In this document: one piece after another, positions 49,432 to 58,562 of the stretch
How the letters are laid out: every line of letters starts with the position of its first letter
Numbering within the stretch: the stretch's first letter is position 1
From: Ralstonia sp. RRA
GTDB lineage: Bacteria; Pseudomonadota; Gammaproteobacteria; Burkholderiales; Burkholderiaceae
Assembly (NCBI RefSeq): GCF_037023145.1
Contig: NZ_CP146092.1
Span: 1 to 64,000, forward strand
Direction of reading: 5' to 3'
DNA length: 64,000 bases
Translations under genes and position numbers: made by a program
Notes under the pieces: generated by a model
The model's input: only the letters and a program-made list of their open reading frames with translations
Database searches by the model: none
What the model was told of the DNA's origin: nothing

Positions 49432-50304
49432 ATGCAAGTGCAAGACTTCCGAGCCGCACGTCGACAGAAATTTCTCTCCGAAGATTATTTCAAGCTCAAT
49501 ACTGAATTTATCCACAGCAACATTGCCTCTTCCCATAGGGCCATAGTTAATATCCGCTCGCAAGGTAGCTTGGAACCCGCGGGTCAATATGGGGTCTTCG
49601 AGGAGAAATTAAATCTCCTCAAATTAAGATACACGGCCGGTTGTGCGGTGGGTGAATTGCCGGCGCTCTACGCTGAAGTGTTGCAAGCATTTGAAAGCTG
49701 GAATGATGGCTATAGGGAATACGTCCGAGCGCTCGCCGTCGAAAGTGGCGATGACTTGCGCGAAGATGGTACTCCGGCGTACTTCGAAGATTTGTCGCAA
49801 TTTCAACTGGTCATGGATATCACCAGCTTGGGCGTTTTGCTCGGGGATGGTGACGGCCTGCGTAAAATTGCCAAATGTGTAGAACGCTATCGAGGCACTG
49901 ATCTCCTCTTCGAGTCGCTAGTCGAACGAGCCGTTACTGATCCACGCGACAACACCGATTTCTTCCACGTCGCGCCTTACGATCCGCTCATTGATGCCTA
50001 CTATACGGTCGAGACCCCCAAAGAGGCCGAGGAAAAAATCAAGGAGTATTTGGATGGTTGGTACAAGAGCTTCGAAGGTGCGCCATGGCACAACGGCCAT
50101 CTCCATGCAGTCGAGGGCGAGTACATGCCCTACTATGGCTACTGGGCTTTTGAAGCGGCCGCGATCTGCGTGCTGTACGACATTGACGACTCGTCTTTCC
50201 GCGATCATCTGCTCTACCCCAAGGATCTCGCCGACTGGGCACGCGCGAACCATTCGGTTGACCGACTCAGCCCCAACGCCGTACTCGGCACAGCGGGTAG
50301 CTGA
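49432..50304 (+). CDS. PoNi-type immunity protein (DUF1910/DUF1911), copy 2
   Basis: A 290-residue paralogue of copy 1. It shares RRQKFLSEDYF near the start and YYGYWAFEAAAICVLYDIDD plus LLYPKDLADWAR near the end, with extensive divergence between. It lacks the C-terminal extension. Just after its stop (50305-50400) another frame has ERYPLYSQAGS, reminiscent of DGYPLSR in copy 1, so the extension may have been lost by a frameshift. It may protect against a different variant of the DNase. Confidence 0.82.
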   Translation: MQVQDFRAARRQKFLSEDYFKLNTEFIHSNIASSHRAIVNIRSQGSLEPAGQYGVFEEKLNLLKLRYTAGCAVGELPALYAEVLQAFESWNDGYREYVRALAVESGDDLREDGTPAYFEDLSQFQLVMDITSLGVLLGDGDGLRKIAKCVERYRGTDLLFESLVERAVTDPRDNTDFFHVAPYDPLIDAYYTVETPKEAEEKIKEYLDGWYKSFEGAPWHNGHLHAVEGEYMPYYGYWAFEAAAICVLYDIDDSSFRDHLLYPKDLADWARANHSVDRLSPNAVLGTAGS

Positions 50305-50416
50305 GCGTTATCCTCTCTACTCGCAGGCGGGATCAGGTCGGCATCGCAAGATGGCCATCAACCAACGGCGTGCAGCACATCGCATTCATCATCTCTGAGT
50401 CAGACGAGACAACTGA

Positions 50417-50471
50417 ATGTTCTGGCTTATCTATTTGGCCTTACCTATGTATGCCGGCGCAGAGGCGGCAA
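50417..50471 (+). pseudogene. possible 5' fragment of a membrane protein cut by the IS element
   Basis: An ATG at 50417 gives MFWLIYLALPMYAGAEAA up to the left end of the IS21 element, where the frame soon stops inside the element. The hydrophobic start looks like a signal or first helix. It may be chance. If real, the rest of the gene was lost on IS insertion or deletion. Confidence 0.25.
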
Positions 50472-50534
50472 TGTTGATTTGCACCGAATCCTGACCCAGG
50501 ATTTGCATCGAAAACTGACCCACCCCAAAGGCTG

Positions 50535-51320
50535 TTAGGTGTCGCTTTGTGCGGGTTGTTTGGCGGTGCGTTTCTCCTTCTTGGGCTGGGTGGTGCTGTG
50601 CTTGAAACGATAGCTATCGTTGCCGGTTTCAACAATGTGGCAGTGGTGCGTGAGGCGATCCAATAGCGCGGTGGTCATCTTGGCGTCCCCGAAGACGCTG
50701 GACCATTCGCCGAAGCTCAGGTTGGTGGTGATGACGAGGCTGGTGCGCTCGTAGAGCTTGCTGATCAGGTGGAACAGCAATGCGCCGCCGGTCTGGCTGA
50801 ACGGCAGATAGCCCAGCTCATCGAGGATCACCAGGTCGGCATACATGAGTCGCGTGGCCAGGTGTCCCGGCTTGCCTGAGACCTTCTCCAGTTCCAACGC
50901 GTTGACGAGCTCCACGGTCGAGAAGAAGCGCACTCGACGGTGATGGTGCTCCACGGCCTGCACGCCGATGGCGGTGCCGAGATGGGTCTTGCCCGTACCT
51001 GGGCCGCCGACCAGCACGATGTTGTGCGCCGACTCGAGGAACTCGCAGCGGTGAAGCTGCCGCACCAGTGCTTCGTTGGCCTCGCTGCAACTGAAGTCGA
51101 AGCCGGTCAGGTCTCGGTAGGCTGGGAAGCGCGCCACCTTCATCTGATAGGCCAGCGAGCGCACCTCGCGCTCGGTGAGCTCGGCCTTGAGCAGACGCGA
51201 CAGGATGGCCACGGCCGACTGGTAGGCCGGCGAGTCCTGCGCCGCCAGGTCGCCCAGCGCTTGTGCCATGCCGTGCAGCTTCAACGACTTGAGCATCTCC
51301 AACATGACTTCATGCTGCAT
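50535..51320 (-). CDS. istB: IstB helper ATPase of IS21 element
   Basis: A 261-residue AAA+ ATPase with Walker [11 protein letters not shown] at about residue 100 and Walker [14 protein letters not shown], followed by TNLSFGEW, all typical of IstB. It selects targets and stimulates the IstA transposase. It overlaps istA by 11 bp. Intact. Confidence 0.95.
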   Translation of the reverse strand: MQHEVMLEMLKSLKLHGMAQALGDLAAQDSPAYQSAVAILSRLLKAELTEREVRSLAYQMKVARFPAYRDLTGFDFSCSEANEALVRQLHRCEFLESAHNIVLVGGPGTGKTHLGTAIGVQAVEHHHRRVRFFSTVELVNALELEKVSGKPGHLATRLMYADLVILDELGYLPFSQTGGALLFHLISKLYERTSLVITTNLSFGEWSSVFGDAKMTTALLDRLTHHCHIVETGNDSYRFKHSTTQPKKEKRTAKQPAQSDT

Positions 51321-52836
51321 GATGCACCTCCCGATCTCGCAAGCTGTCGTAGCGGCCGACGTTGGCCTGCGGTTCGACGTGCAGCGCCAGTGCCTGTGGT
51401 GAGGTGATCGGTGCCACGGGCTCGCCTTCCAGGAGGCGGCTGAGGATGTTCAGGATGGTTTGCTTGGACGGGGCACCCGCCTCCAGTGCGAGCTCCACCG
51501 CAGTGAGCACGGCCTGTTCGTCGTGCAACAGCACCAGCGCCAGGATCTCGACCATCTCGCGATCGCCACCAGGGCGTTTGAGCAGTGTGGATTGCAGGCG
51601 TCGGAAGCCCTCTGGCAGTTCGGCGAACGGTGCGCCGTTACGCAGCGCACCGGGCTTACGCTGCAGCACCGCGAGGTAGTGGTGCCAGTCATAGATTGTG
51701 CGCCCCGGAAGATGGCTACGGTCGATGTGCCGCACGTGCTCGGCAATCACCTGGCCTTCGGCCACGAACACGAGCCGATTGGCATAGACGCGCAGACTGA
51801 TGGGCCGGTTGGCAAACGACGCCGGTACGCTGTAGCGGTTGCGCTCGAAGGTCACCAGGCAGGTTGGTGAGACGCGCTTGGTGTGCTCCACAAAGCCATC
51901 GAACGGCTGCCCCACGGGCATCAGGTGTGGCCGCTCCAGCGACCAGGCCTCCCAGAGGGTCATGTCCAGCTCAGGATGGCGGGTCTGCTGCCACAGCCGT
52001 ACGCACTGGTCGGCCAGCCAGTCATTAAGTGCCGCCAGAGAGCCGAATGCAGGGATGCGTTGCCAGATGCGGTGACGGCTGTCCTGCACGTTCTTCTCTA
52101 TCTGCCCCTTCTCCCAGCCCGAGGCCGGGTTACAGAACTCGGCGTCGAACAGGTAGTGGCTGACCATGGTGCTGAAGCGCAAGTTGACGTCACGCAACTT
52201 GCCCAGGCGCACGCGATCCACGGCGGTCTTCATGTTGTCGTAGATGCCGCGACGCGGGATACCGCCCCAGGCCACAAAGGCGTGGTGATGGGCATCGAAC
52301 AGCATCTCGTGGGTCTGCAGCAGATACGCGCGCAGGAAGAATGCGCGGCTGTGGCTGAGCTTGAACTGAGCCACTTGCAGCTTGGTGCGCTCGCCGGCGA
52401 TGACCGCCCAGTCCTCGCTCCAGTCGAACTGGAAGGCCTCACCCTCTGCGAAGCGCAGTGGGATAAAGGTGCCTCGCCCCGACGTGCGGGCTTGCTCCTG
52501 TTGCTCCTGGCGCCAGCGGCGAGCGAATGCGGCAACGCGATCGTAGGAGCCGGTGAAGCCCAAGGCACACAGATCAGTGTGGATCTGCTTGAGTGTGCGC
52601 CGTTGCTTGCGTGGCTTGTTGGCCTCGGTCTTGAGCCAAGCGGAGAGCTTGGCGGCATGGCCGTCGAGCTTGCTCGGACTCTGCCGTGCAGGATAGGCCG
52701 GTGCCGTGGTGTCAGCGCGCAGATAGCGCCTGACCGTGTTCCTGGAGATGCCCAGGCGTCTGGCGATCTCGCGCAGCGGGATCTGGTCGCGAAGATGCCA
52801 GCGTCGAATGATGCTCAGTATGGCCACGTCGATCAC
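51310..52836 (-). CDS. istA: IstA transposase of IS21 element
   Basis: A 508-residue DDE transposase. An N-terminal helix-turn-helix ([19 protein letters not shown], about residues 21-40) precedes the rve integrase core with the first acidic residue in [13 protein letters not shown] and the following [12 protein letters not shown] block. It matches the usual IstA length. It binds the terminal repeats and catalyses strand transfer. Confidence 0.95.
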   Translation of the reverse strand: MIDVAILSIIRRWHLRDQIPLREIARRLGISRNTVRRYLRADTTAPAYPARQSPSKLDGHAAKLSAWLKTEANKPRKQRRTLKQIHTDLCALGFTGSYDRVAAFARRWRQEQQEQARTSGRGTFIPLRFAEGEAFQFDWSEDWAVIAGERTKLQVAQFKLSHSRAFFLRAYLLQTHEMLFDAHHHAFVAWGGIPRRGIYDNMKTAVDRVRLGKLRDVNLRFSTMVSHYLFDAEFCNPASGWEKGQIEKNVQDSRHRIWQRIPAFGSLAALNDWLADQCVRLWQQTRHPELDMTLWEAWSLERPHLMPVGQPFDGFVEHTKRVSPTCLVTFERNRYSVPASFANRPISLRVYANRLVFVAEGQVIAEHVRHIDRSHLPGRTIYDWHHYLAVLQRKPGALRNGAPFAELPEGFRRLQSTLLKRPGGDREMVEILALVLLHDEQAVLTAVELALEAGAPSKQTILNILSRLLEGEPVAPITSPQALALHVEPQANVGRYDSLRDREVHHAA

Positions 52837-52940
52837 TCCGATCTCCCGCTCGTTGCCGAGCGGGACAGTGTTCTATACGTGGGTCAACATTCGATGCAAA
52901 AACCTACCTCGGGTGGGTCAGGATTCCGTGCAAATCAACA

Positions 52941-53881
52941 AGCAGGCCAAATCCTGGGGCGACCGCCCCCAGTCGGCGTCGGGCTTCAATGAGGCGGCCC
53001 ATGAGCATGCCGACGACCGCCTCTCGCAGGGCTTCGGCATTAACGATGTCGTGGCGGAATACCGCGCGTTGCGTGCCAGTGTTCTGCGCCGATGGCTGCA
53101 GACGCCACAATTTGGCGCTTCGGCAGTCGACGAAATGGTTCGGTTTAGTGAGGCGGTCGATCAGATGCTTGCAGAATCCGTGCGGCAGCACGCGCGCCGG
53201 ACGGAGCGCATTCGAGATCTGTTTGCCGGCGTGCTGGCACATGACCTGCGCTCCCCGCTCGGGGCGATCTTAGCTTCCGGAGAATTGCTGCTGCGCGAAG
53301 AATCTCTCTCTTCACGCGGCGCCAAGGCGGCTGCGTCCATACAGCGCAGCGTCGTGAGCATGAGGCGCATGATTGACGATCTGCTGACCTTTACCCGCAC
53401 CCGCCTGGATGATGTCCTGCCCGCCACGTTTACTCCGCAGGACATGGGCACGTTATGCAGCGACGCGATTGAGGAGGTGCGCGCATCCTATTCTGCCGCC
53501 CATATTCATCTTCGCCTTATCGGCGAGCTCAGTGGCATATGGGACGGTGATCGAATCCGACAATTGATTGTCAATCTTCTGACCAACGCCGTTCGCTACG
53601 GCGTTGGCGAAATCGTGGTCGAAGCGAGGGCCGATCAAGAACAGATGACGATCATGGTCTCCAACGAAGGCAATCCCATACCGGCGTCTGCCATCCCAAC
53701 GCTGTTTGACCCGCTCACGCGAGCGACTCGGCCGGACCGCACCGGAAGTGCTGCCGGTCTGGGGCTTGGCCTTTACATCTGCCAATGCATTGCGCAAGCG
53801 CATCATGGGACGATCAGTGTTCAATCCTCCGACCGGGGAACGACCTTTACCGTTCAGATTCCTCGCGTGGTCTCCGGCTGA
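52941..53881 (+). pseudogene. sensor histidine kinase truncated at its 5' end by the IS element
   Basis: An open frame runs through the right end of the IS element into a histidine kinase: the H-box is VLAHDLRSPLGAI, the N-box QLIVNLLTNAVRYG, and the G-boxes LGLGLYICQ and DRGTTFTVQIP. About 313 residues of the kinase remain. The first genuine kinase bases begin at the element boundary, and no start codon or promoter of its own lies at the junction. Relatives of this type carry an N-terminal sensor region of about 80-100 residues before the GFGINDVVAEYRALR segment seen here, and most of that is missing. The catalytic part is intact; expression could only come from an IS-borne or internal start. 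Confidence 0.8.
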
Positions 53882-54156
53882 ACCGTCGCCGCCAGGCGCG
53901 ATGGACACCGGCCACGCGCTCAGCACCAGCATCGGCTGCTGACCTCGTGAACGCCCCGTCAGCAGAGTCCCCTGCGGACGATGCGCAGCTCGAACATGCG
54001 ATCGGCTTGGCCGGTGAAAATGATGACGCGGATGCCCCGGATGCCGTTGACTCGGACGATTCCAGTGTTGACGTTGACCGCAGCGGTACGCATACGCGCG
54101 GCCGACATCGCGAATAGGGCTCGCATCTACGGTTGGCGCACGTGCGAGGGTGGCAC
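53882..54156. other. spacer with one acidic short frame
   Basis: No recognised gene. A GTG frame at 53947-54117 on the plus strand would encode 56 residues rich in Asp, Ala and Ser (ENDDADAPDAVDSDDSSVDV). Its composition differs from random frames nearby but no ribosome binding site is clear. Nothing else is seen. Confidence 0.3.
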
Positions 54157-55422
54157 CTACAGAGTCACGCGTGGGTAGCGCGCCCCCTTTCCCTTGGAGC
54201 GACCCCCGCTGCCAAGTAGGGTACCTATCGGGTGCAGCGGCTGCACATGATCACATACCACCTTAACCATAGCGGTCAATGCTGTGCTCAAAAGCAGACC
54301 CCAAATACCCCATAGCCAGCCCCACAGTAGCAGCCCGATATAGACCACACACGGATCCAGTTGAGCTGCTCTGCTCTGCAACCACGTCGTTAGTATTGTT
54401 CCAACCAAGGTTGCGATCAGCAGAGCGGCTCCTGCAACCATCAGGGCGGTGGACCAGCTATCAAACTGCAGAAACGCACCGACTGAACTAGCCAGCACTA
54501 GCGCAACCGATCCGAGATACGGCACGAAATGCAACACGGTTGCGGCCACGCCCCAAGCGGCTGCGTCGTCGACACCCAGCAAGGCGAACGTAATACCAAT
54601 CAACACCCCCAGTGTCACGTTTGTGGAAAACACCACCAGAAGCGAGGCCTGAATCTGCGTGTTGATCAGAACCAACATGCGGGCCACTCGTTTTCTCTCG
54701 CCAATGGTTGAGCTCGACATAAGAATCACTTTGCCTTTGAGCGCATGTCCCGAAACCAACAGGAAGTACACCAGGAAAGAAACAACGACGAGCTGCACGA
54801 AAAATGCGAACACGCTTGCCGAACCTGTCCAGACAAATTTGCTTAGGATGAACGTCGGATCGCCGCTTGCTGGCAACGCGGAAGATAGATCCACTGCCTT
54901 CGCAGGCTTCGGGCGCACGCTGGCGGACGTATGCTGTGCGCCGTCGAGGACGTGTTCAACCGCAGCCGTCATTCGGCGGAACTTGTCCAGCACCCCGCCA
55001 ACGTCAGCACGCATCGCCTCCGCCGACTGCGCCAGCCGCTCGACCGCAGCGGGTGCACGGGCTGCCATGTTGGTTACGCTACTCTGCATTGCGGACGTCA
55101 GCAGACCGCCTGCCAACCAGAGTCCGACGACAACAAAGCCCGCCGCTAGTGCACGCGGCACATGCCTTCGCCTCTGCAGCGCCACCAACGGATGAAGCAC
55201 GATCGCCAAGACTGCGCCGATAGCAAGCGGGACGAGAAACGTTCGCGCCCATTGCAAGAAGAACAGCATGCCGACCACTGCCACGAACAGTGCGGCGAAA
55301 TGCTGTACGGGCTCTTGCACGCCCAGTAGGCCCCTGCTTCTAGGAGTATTGCGGGTGTCGCTGGAGGTACGCGATGTCGCATAGTCGAAAGGCTCTTGCA
55401 TAGCGTTTGGCGAGTGTGACAC
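54157..55422 (-). CDS. AI-2E family (PerM/YdiK-type) membrane permease
   Basis: A 421-residue inner-membrane protein. The N-terminal 30 residues are polar. Helices follow at about 42-75 (FAALFVAVVGMLFFLQWARTF then PLAIGAVLAIVLHPLV), 88-112, 210-235 and a cluster from about 255 to 400 with the family block LLIGITFALLGVDDAAAWGV and HFVPYLGSV. Members of this family export diverse small molecules; a quorum-signal role is not implied here. It reads away from the monooxygenase operon across a 546-bp region. Confidence 0.9.
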   Translation of the reverse strand: MSHSPNAMQEPFDYATSRTSSDTRNTPRSRGLLGVQEPVQHFAALFVAVVGMLFFLQWARTFLVPLAIGAVLAIVLHPLVALQRRRHVPRALAAGFVVVGLWLAGGLLTSAMQSSVTNMAARAPAAVERLAQSAEAMRADVGGVLDKFRRMTAAVEHVLDGAQHTSASVRPKPAKAVDLSSALPASGDPTFILSKFVWTGSASVFAFFVQLVVVSFLVYFLLVSGHALKGKVILMSSSTIGERKRVARMLVLINTQIQASLLVVFSTNVTLGVLIGITFALLGVDDAAAWGVAATVLHFVPYLGSVALVLASSVGAFLQFDSWSTALMVAGAALLIATLVGTILTTWLQSRAAQLDPCVVYIGLLLWGWLWGIWGLLLSTALTAMVKVVCDHVQPLHPIGTLLGSGGRSKGKGARYPRVTL

Positions 55423-55968
55423 TGACCGTACGCAAATGCCGTGCCGTCGTCATTCGCGCGTGCGGCCGGAAGGGGCAAATCCATCGCATCTACGCGTTGC
55501 CTAGTCCAACTCGTAACGTTCCAGGACAGCGATTGCGCCCACTGCCGCCACTACGGGGCGACCCGTCACCTAGCCAGTGGCCACGTTCAACTGATCGACC
55601 TCCTCCAGCAACGCCGCTCGTTACGGGTGGGGCTGGATTCTGCGGCATGGCGGCGCCGTTCGCTGGCGCATGTCCTCCACACACAGACTAGACGGCATGC
55701 ACATCGTTTGCGCCCGATCGGCTGGGTGTTTTCCCTACCCTACGCCGTCTTGAATCTAGGCCAACTCAACGCTAATATTTGGCCGTTAGAACGTTAACTG
55801 TAGGCCGATAATACGTACTTTGGGGTGCCGTTTCTTTGGGCAGGACCTTCGTATGGCAGCGATGCGGGGGTTCGGAGCGCAGCCCGAAAACCCCGGGTCG
55901 GACCACAGCGCTGCCAGCCAAAATGCTCCCCACCCCCTGGGCACCTCGACCCACTCTGGAGACACGCT
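55423..55968. promoter_or_regulatory. 546-bp divergent region upstream of the monooxygenase operon
   Basis: No convincing gene. A frame at 55441-55797 (plus strand; with DCAHCRHYGA and LLQQRRSLRVGL) has no ribosome binding site and no known domain; it may be decayed. From 55760 to 55820 the sequence is AT-rich and contains GTTAGAACGTTAAC, a small inverted repeat that could be an operator. At 55869-55898 GGGGTTCGG and CCGAAAACCCC can form a hairpin about 70 bp before the GTG start. The ribosome binding site GGAGA lies at 55957-55961. Confidence 0.4.
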
Positions 55969-57495
55969 GTGACCGTACATCACCTTCCGCCCACAGAGCA
56001 TGTGGATGTCCTCATCGTAGGCGCCGGCCTGTCTGGCATCGGTGTTGCGCGCTACCTGGAGACGGATCGCCCGGGCACGTCGTACGTCATCCTGGAATCG
56101 CGCACTGTCACCGGCGGCACGTGGGACCTGTTCCGCTATCCCGGCATCCGCTCCGACTCTGACATGCACACCTACGGCTACGAGTTCAAGCCGTGGCCGT
56201 ACAAGAAGTCGATTGCCGGGGCGGCCGATATCTTGTCGTACCTGCGCGAGACCGCCGCCGAGTACGGAATCAATCGCCATATCCGCCTGCAGCACAAGGT
56301 GATTCAAGCATCGTGGTCCAGCGCGCAAGCCCTGTGGACGGTTGAAGTCGAACGCACAGACACGGGCGAGCGCAAAACGATGCTGGCCAAATGGCTGTTC
56401 AGCGCCGCCGGCTACTTCCACCACGATGAGGGCTTCACCCCGAAGCTGGAAGGCATTGAACGCTTCCAGGGCCAGGTGATCCACCCCCAGCATTGGCCGG
56501 ATAATCTCGACTACACCGGCAAGCGTGTCGTGGTGGTCGGCAGCGGTGCCACCGCCGTCACGCTGTTGCCAGCCATGGCAGACAAGGCCAAGCATGTGAC
56601 GATGCTCCAGCGCACGCCCACCTATGTCTGGAGCCTGCCCTCGGAAGACATCATCGCCAACACGCTGCGCAAGGTGATGCCGCACGCGTGGGCCTACTCG
56701 CTCGTGCGCCGCAAGAACATCGCCATTTCGCGCGGCATGTGGTACCTGTGCAAGAAGCGGCCAAAATTCGCGCGGCGCCTCATCCGCTTCCTCAACAAGC
56801 GCCAGTTGCCCAAGGGCTATCCGATCGACGTGCACTTCAACCCGCCCTACGACCCGTGGGATCAGCGTTTGTGCGCAGTGCCCGATGGCGATCTGTTCAA
56901 GGCCATCCGCCAAGGCCAGGCGTCTGTGGTGACAGACCACATCAAGACATTCACGGAAACCGGCATCCTGCTGGAATCGGGGCAAGAGTTGCCCGCCGAT
57001 ATCGTGGTGACAGCCACCGGGCTCAACATTCGCCTGTTCGGCGGCATCAAGCTGACGGTCGACGGCGAGCCCGTCGATCTGCACAGCACGGTGACCTTCA
57101 AGGGCATGATGCTCAGCGGCGTGCCGAACTACGTCTTCTCCATCGGATACACGAACTCGTCGTGGACGCTCAAGCTGGGGCTGCTGGCGCAACACTTCTG
57201 TCGCATGCTCGACCACATGGACAGCACCGGCGCCGAGATCTGCGTGCCGGAGACCCCGGACGCCGACATGCCCAAGCTTCCGCTGCTCAAACTCGGCTCC
57301 GGCTACGTCAAGCGCGCCGTCCAGAGCATGCCATGCCAGGGCGTGGAATCGCCCTGGATCATGTCAGAGGACTACAACCTCGACGTCGCCAACCTGCGGG
57401 ACAGCCCGGTCGAAAGCCCCTTCCTGCGTTTTGAGCACGCCCATCAAGCGAGCAGTACGGTGCGCTCGCAGGCCCGGCAAGCGGTGGGAGCCTGA
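55969..57495 (+). CDS. flavin-containing (Baeyer-Villiger type) monooxygenase
   Basis: A 508-residue protein from GTG 55969, chosen because GGAG lies about 8 bp upstream and family similarity starts here. The FAD Rossmann motif GAGLSGIG starts at residue 18, GTWDLFRYPGIRSDSDM is the following conserved block, the fingerprint FQGQVIHPQHWP lies at about 166 (FxGxxxHxxxW) and the NADPH motif VVVVGSGATAV at about 188. The YPGIRSDSDM block matches the group that includes EthA and MymA of mycobacteria. It would insert oxygen into ketones to form esters, or oxidise heteroatoms. It is first in a plus-strand operon, with 2 bp to the hydrolase. Confidence 0.92.
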   Translation: MTVHHLPPTEHVDVLIVGAGLSGIGVARYLETDRPGTSYVILESRTVTGGTWDLFRYPGIRSDSDMHTYGYEFKPWPYKKSIAGAADILSYLRETAAEYGINRHIRLQHKVIQASWSSAQALWTVEVERTDTGERKTMLAKWLFSAAGYFHHDEGFTPKLEGIERFQGQVIHPQHWPDNLDYTGKRVVVVGSGATAVTLLPAMADKAKHVTMLQRTPTYVWSLPSEDIIANTLRKVMPHAWAYSLVRRKNIAISRGMWYLCKKRPKFARRLIRFLNKRQLPKGYPIDVHFNPPYDPWDQRLCAVPDGDLFKAIRQGQASVVTDHIKTFTETGILLESGQELPADIVVTATGLNIRLFGGIKLTVDGEPVDLHSTVTFKGMMLSGVPNYVFSIGYTNSSWTLKLGLLAQHFCRMLDHMDSTGAEICVPETPDADMPKLPLLKLGSGYVKRAVQSMPCQGVESPWIMSEDYNLDVANLRDSPVESPFLRFEHAHQASSTVRSQARQAVGA

Positions 57496-57497
57496 TC

Positions 57498-58454
57498 ATG
57501 TCGATCCACGCCATGGATGAAGCGCGCGATCAATTCTGCGACGCGCCGACCGGTGTCCGCCTGTGCTATCGCACGTACGGCCCCGAGAGCGGAGAGCCCC
57601 TGCTGCTGATCGCGGGCCTGAGCCTGCAACTGACGTCATGGCCCACGAACATGATCGACAGCCTGGTGCAACGCGGCTTTCGCGTCATCGTCTTCGACAA
57701 CCGCGACGTCGGCCGCTCCTCGCGCTTCCCGCAGAAGCCGCCCGGCTTGCTGCGGCAAATCCTGTGGTTGCCGAAGCCTTCGGCCTATAGCCTCGAAGAC
57801 ATGGCCGCCGACACGGTTGGCCTGCTCGACCATCTGCGTGTGGCGCGCGCCCATATCGTGGGGATGTCGATGGGCGGCATGATCGCGCAGATCATCGCCG
57901 GCCGCCATCCGCAGCGCACGCTGTCGCTCACCTCGATCTTCTCGAGCACCGGCTCGCGAAAGGTCGGCCAACTGGCCATGTCCAGCATGCTGATGCTAAT
58001 CAAGCCGCCCGCACGCACGCGCGACGAAGCCGTGCAGCGTTACAGCGAGGCCATGGCCCACATCGGCACGCAAACGTACCCCGTGAACGACGCCGCGCGA
58101 CGCGCCTACGCCGCCGACGCGTGGGACCGCGGCCAGCAGGCGAAGGATGCCGAAGGCATGGCACGCCAGCTCGAGGCCATCATGAAGTCGGGCGACAGAA
58201 CGGCAGACGTCTGCCGTATCCAGGTACCGACGCTGGTGGTGCATGGCGATCGGGATCTGATGGTGGCACCCAGCGGCGGCACCGCGACTGCGGCTGCCAT
58301 CCCCAATGCGGAGATGGTCACCATCCGCGGGATGGGCCACGACCTCTCTGAGGGCGTCGTGCCGCTGCTGGTCGACCTGATCGCCGGACATGCGAGACGC
58401 AACACGACAGGCTCCGCCGCCGAACAAACGAGCGCCAGCCGGCAGTCCGCCTGA
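57498..58454 (+). CDS. alpha/beta hydrolase (esterase-like)
   Basis: A 318-residue hydrolase. The oxyanion strand is LLLIAGLSLQLTSWP, the nucleophile elbow GMSMGG has Ser124, the acid lies in VHGDRDLMV (about 249-257) and the base in GMGHDL (about 279). It is the expected enzyme to open an ester or lactone made by the monooxygenase two bases upstream. A short Ala/Ser-rich tail follows. Confidence 0.9.
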   Translation: MSIHAMDEARDQFCDAPTGVRLCYRTYGPESGEPLLLIAGLSLQLTSWPTNMIDSLVQRGFRVIVFDNRDVGRSSRFPQKPPGLLRQILWLPKPSAYSLEDMAADTVGLLDHLRVARAHIVGMSMGGMIAQIIAGRHPQRTLSLTSIFSSTGSRKVGQLAMSSMLMLIKPPARTRDEAVQRYSEAMAHIGTQTYPVNDAARRAYAADAWDRGQQAKDAEGMARQLEAIMKSGDRTADVCRIQVPTLVVHGDRDLMVAPSGGTATAAAIPNAEMVTIRGMGHDLSEGVVPLLVDLIAGHARRNTTGSAAEQTSASRQSA

Positions 58455-58562
58455 GGTCGCTTCGGCGTGTCCGACCAACTCGTCGGCACGCCATCCATGC
58501 ATTACCAAAACAAAAAATAGCCGTTGCTGCGATCTCTCAATCGAGAACGCATAGGAGACACC

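Larger units (their letters stand above)
50472..52940 (-). mobile_element. IS21-family insertion sequence
   Basis: A 2469-bp element with istA and istB on the minus strand and terminal inverted repeats beginning TGTTGATTTGCAC at both ends. Each end carries two 21-bp repeats of the transposase-binding type: 50478-50498 and 50502-50522 at the left, and in inverted orientation 52880-52900 and 52914-52934 at the right (TTTGCA...TGACCCA). The element looks complete. The bases immediately outside (GGCGGCAA at the left and AGCAGGCC at the right) are not a duplication, and the genes on both sides appear truncated, so a deletion or recombination has happened. Confidence 0.93.

Noticed and set aside
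52736..52940. Histidine kinase start inside the IS element
   Set aside because: The frame is open there only because the istA strand is opposite; the codons up to 52940 belong to the IS end and not to a kinase sensor domain.
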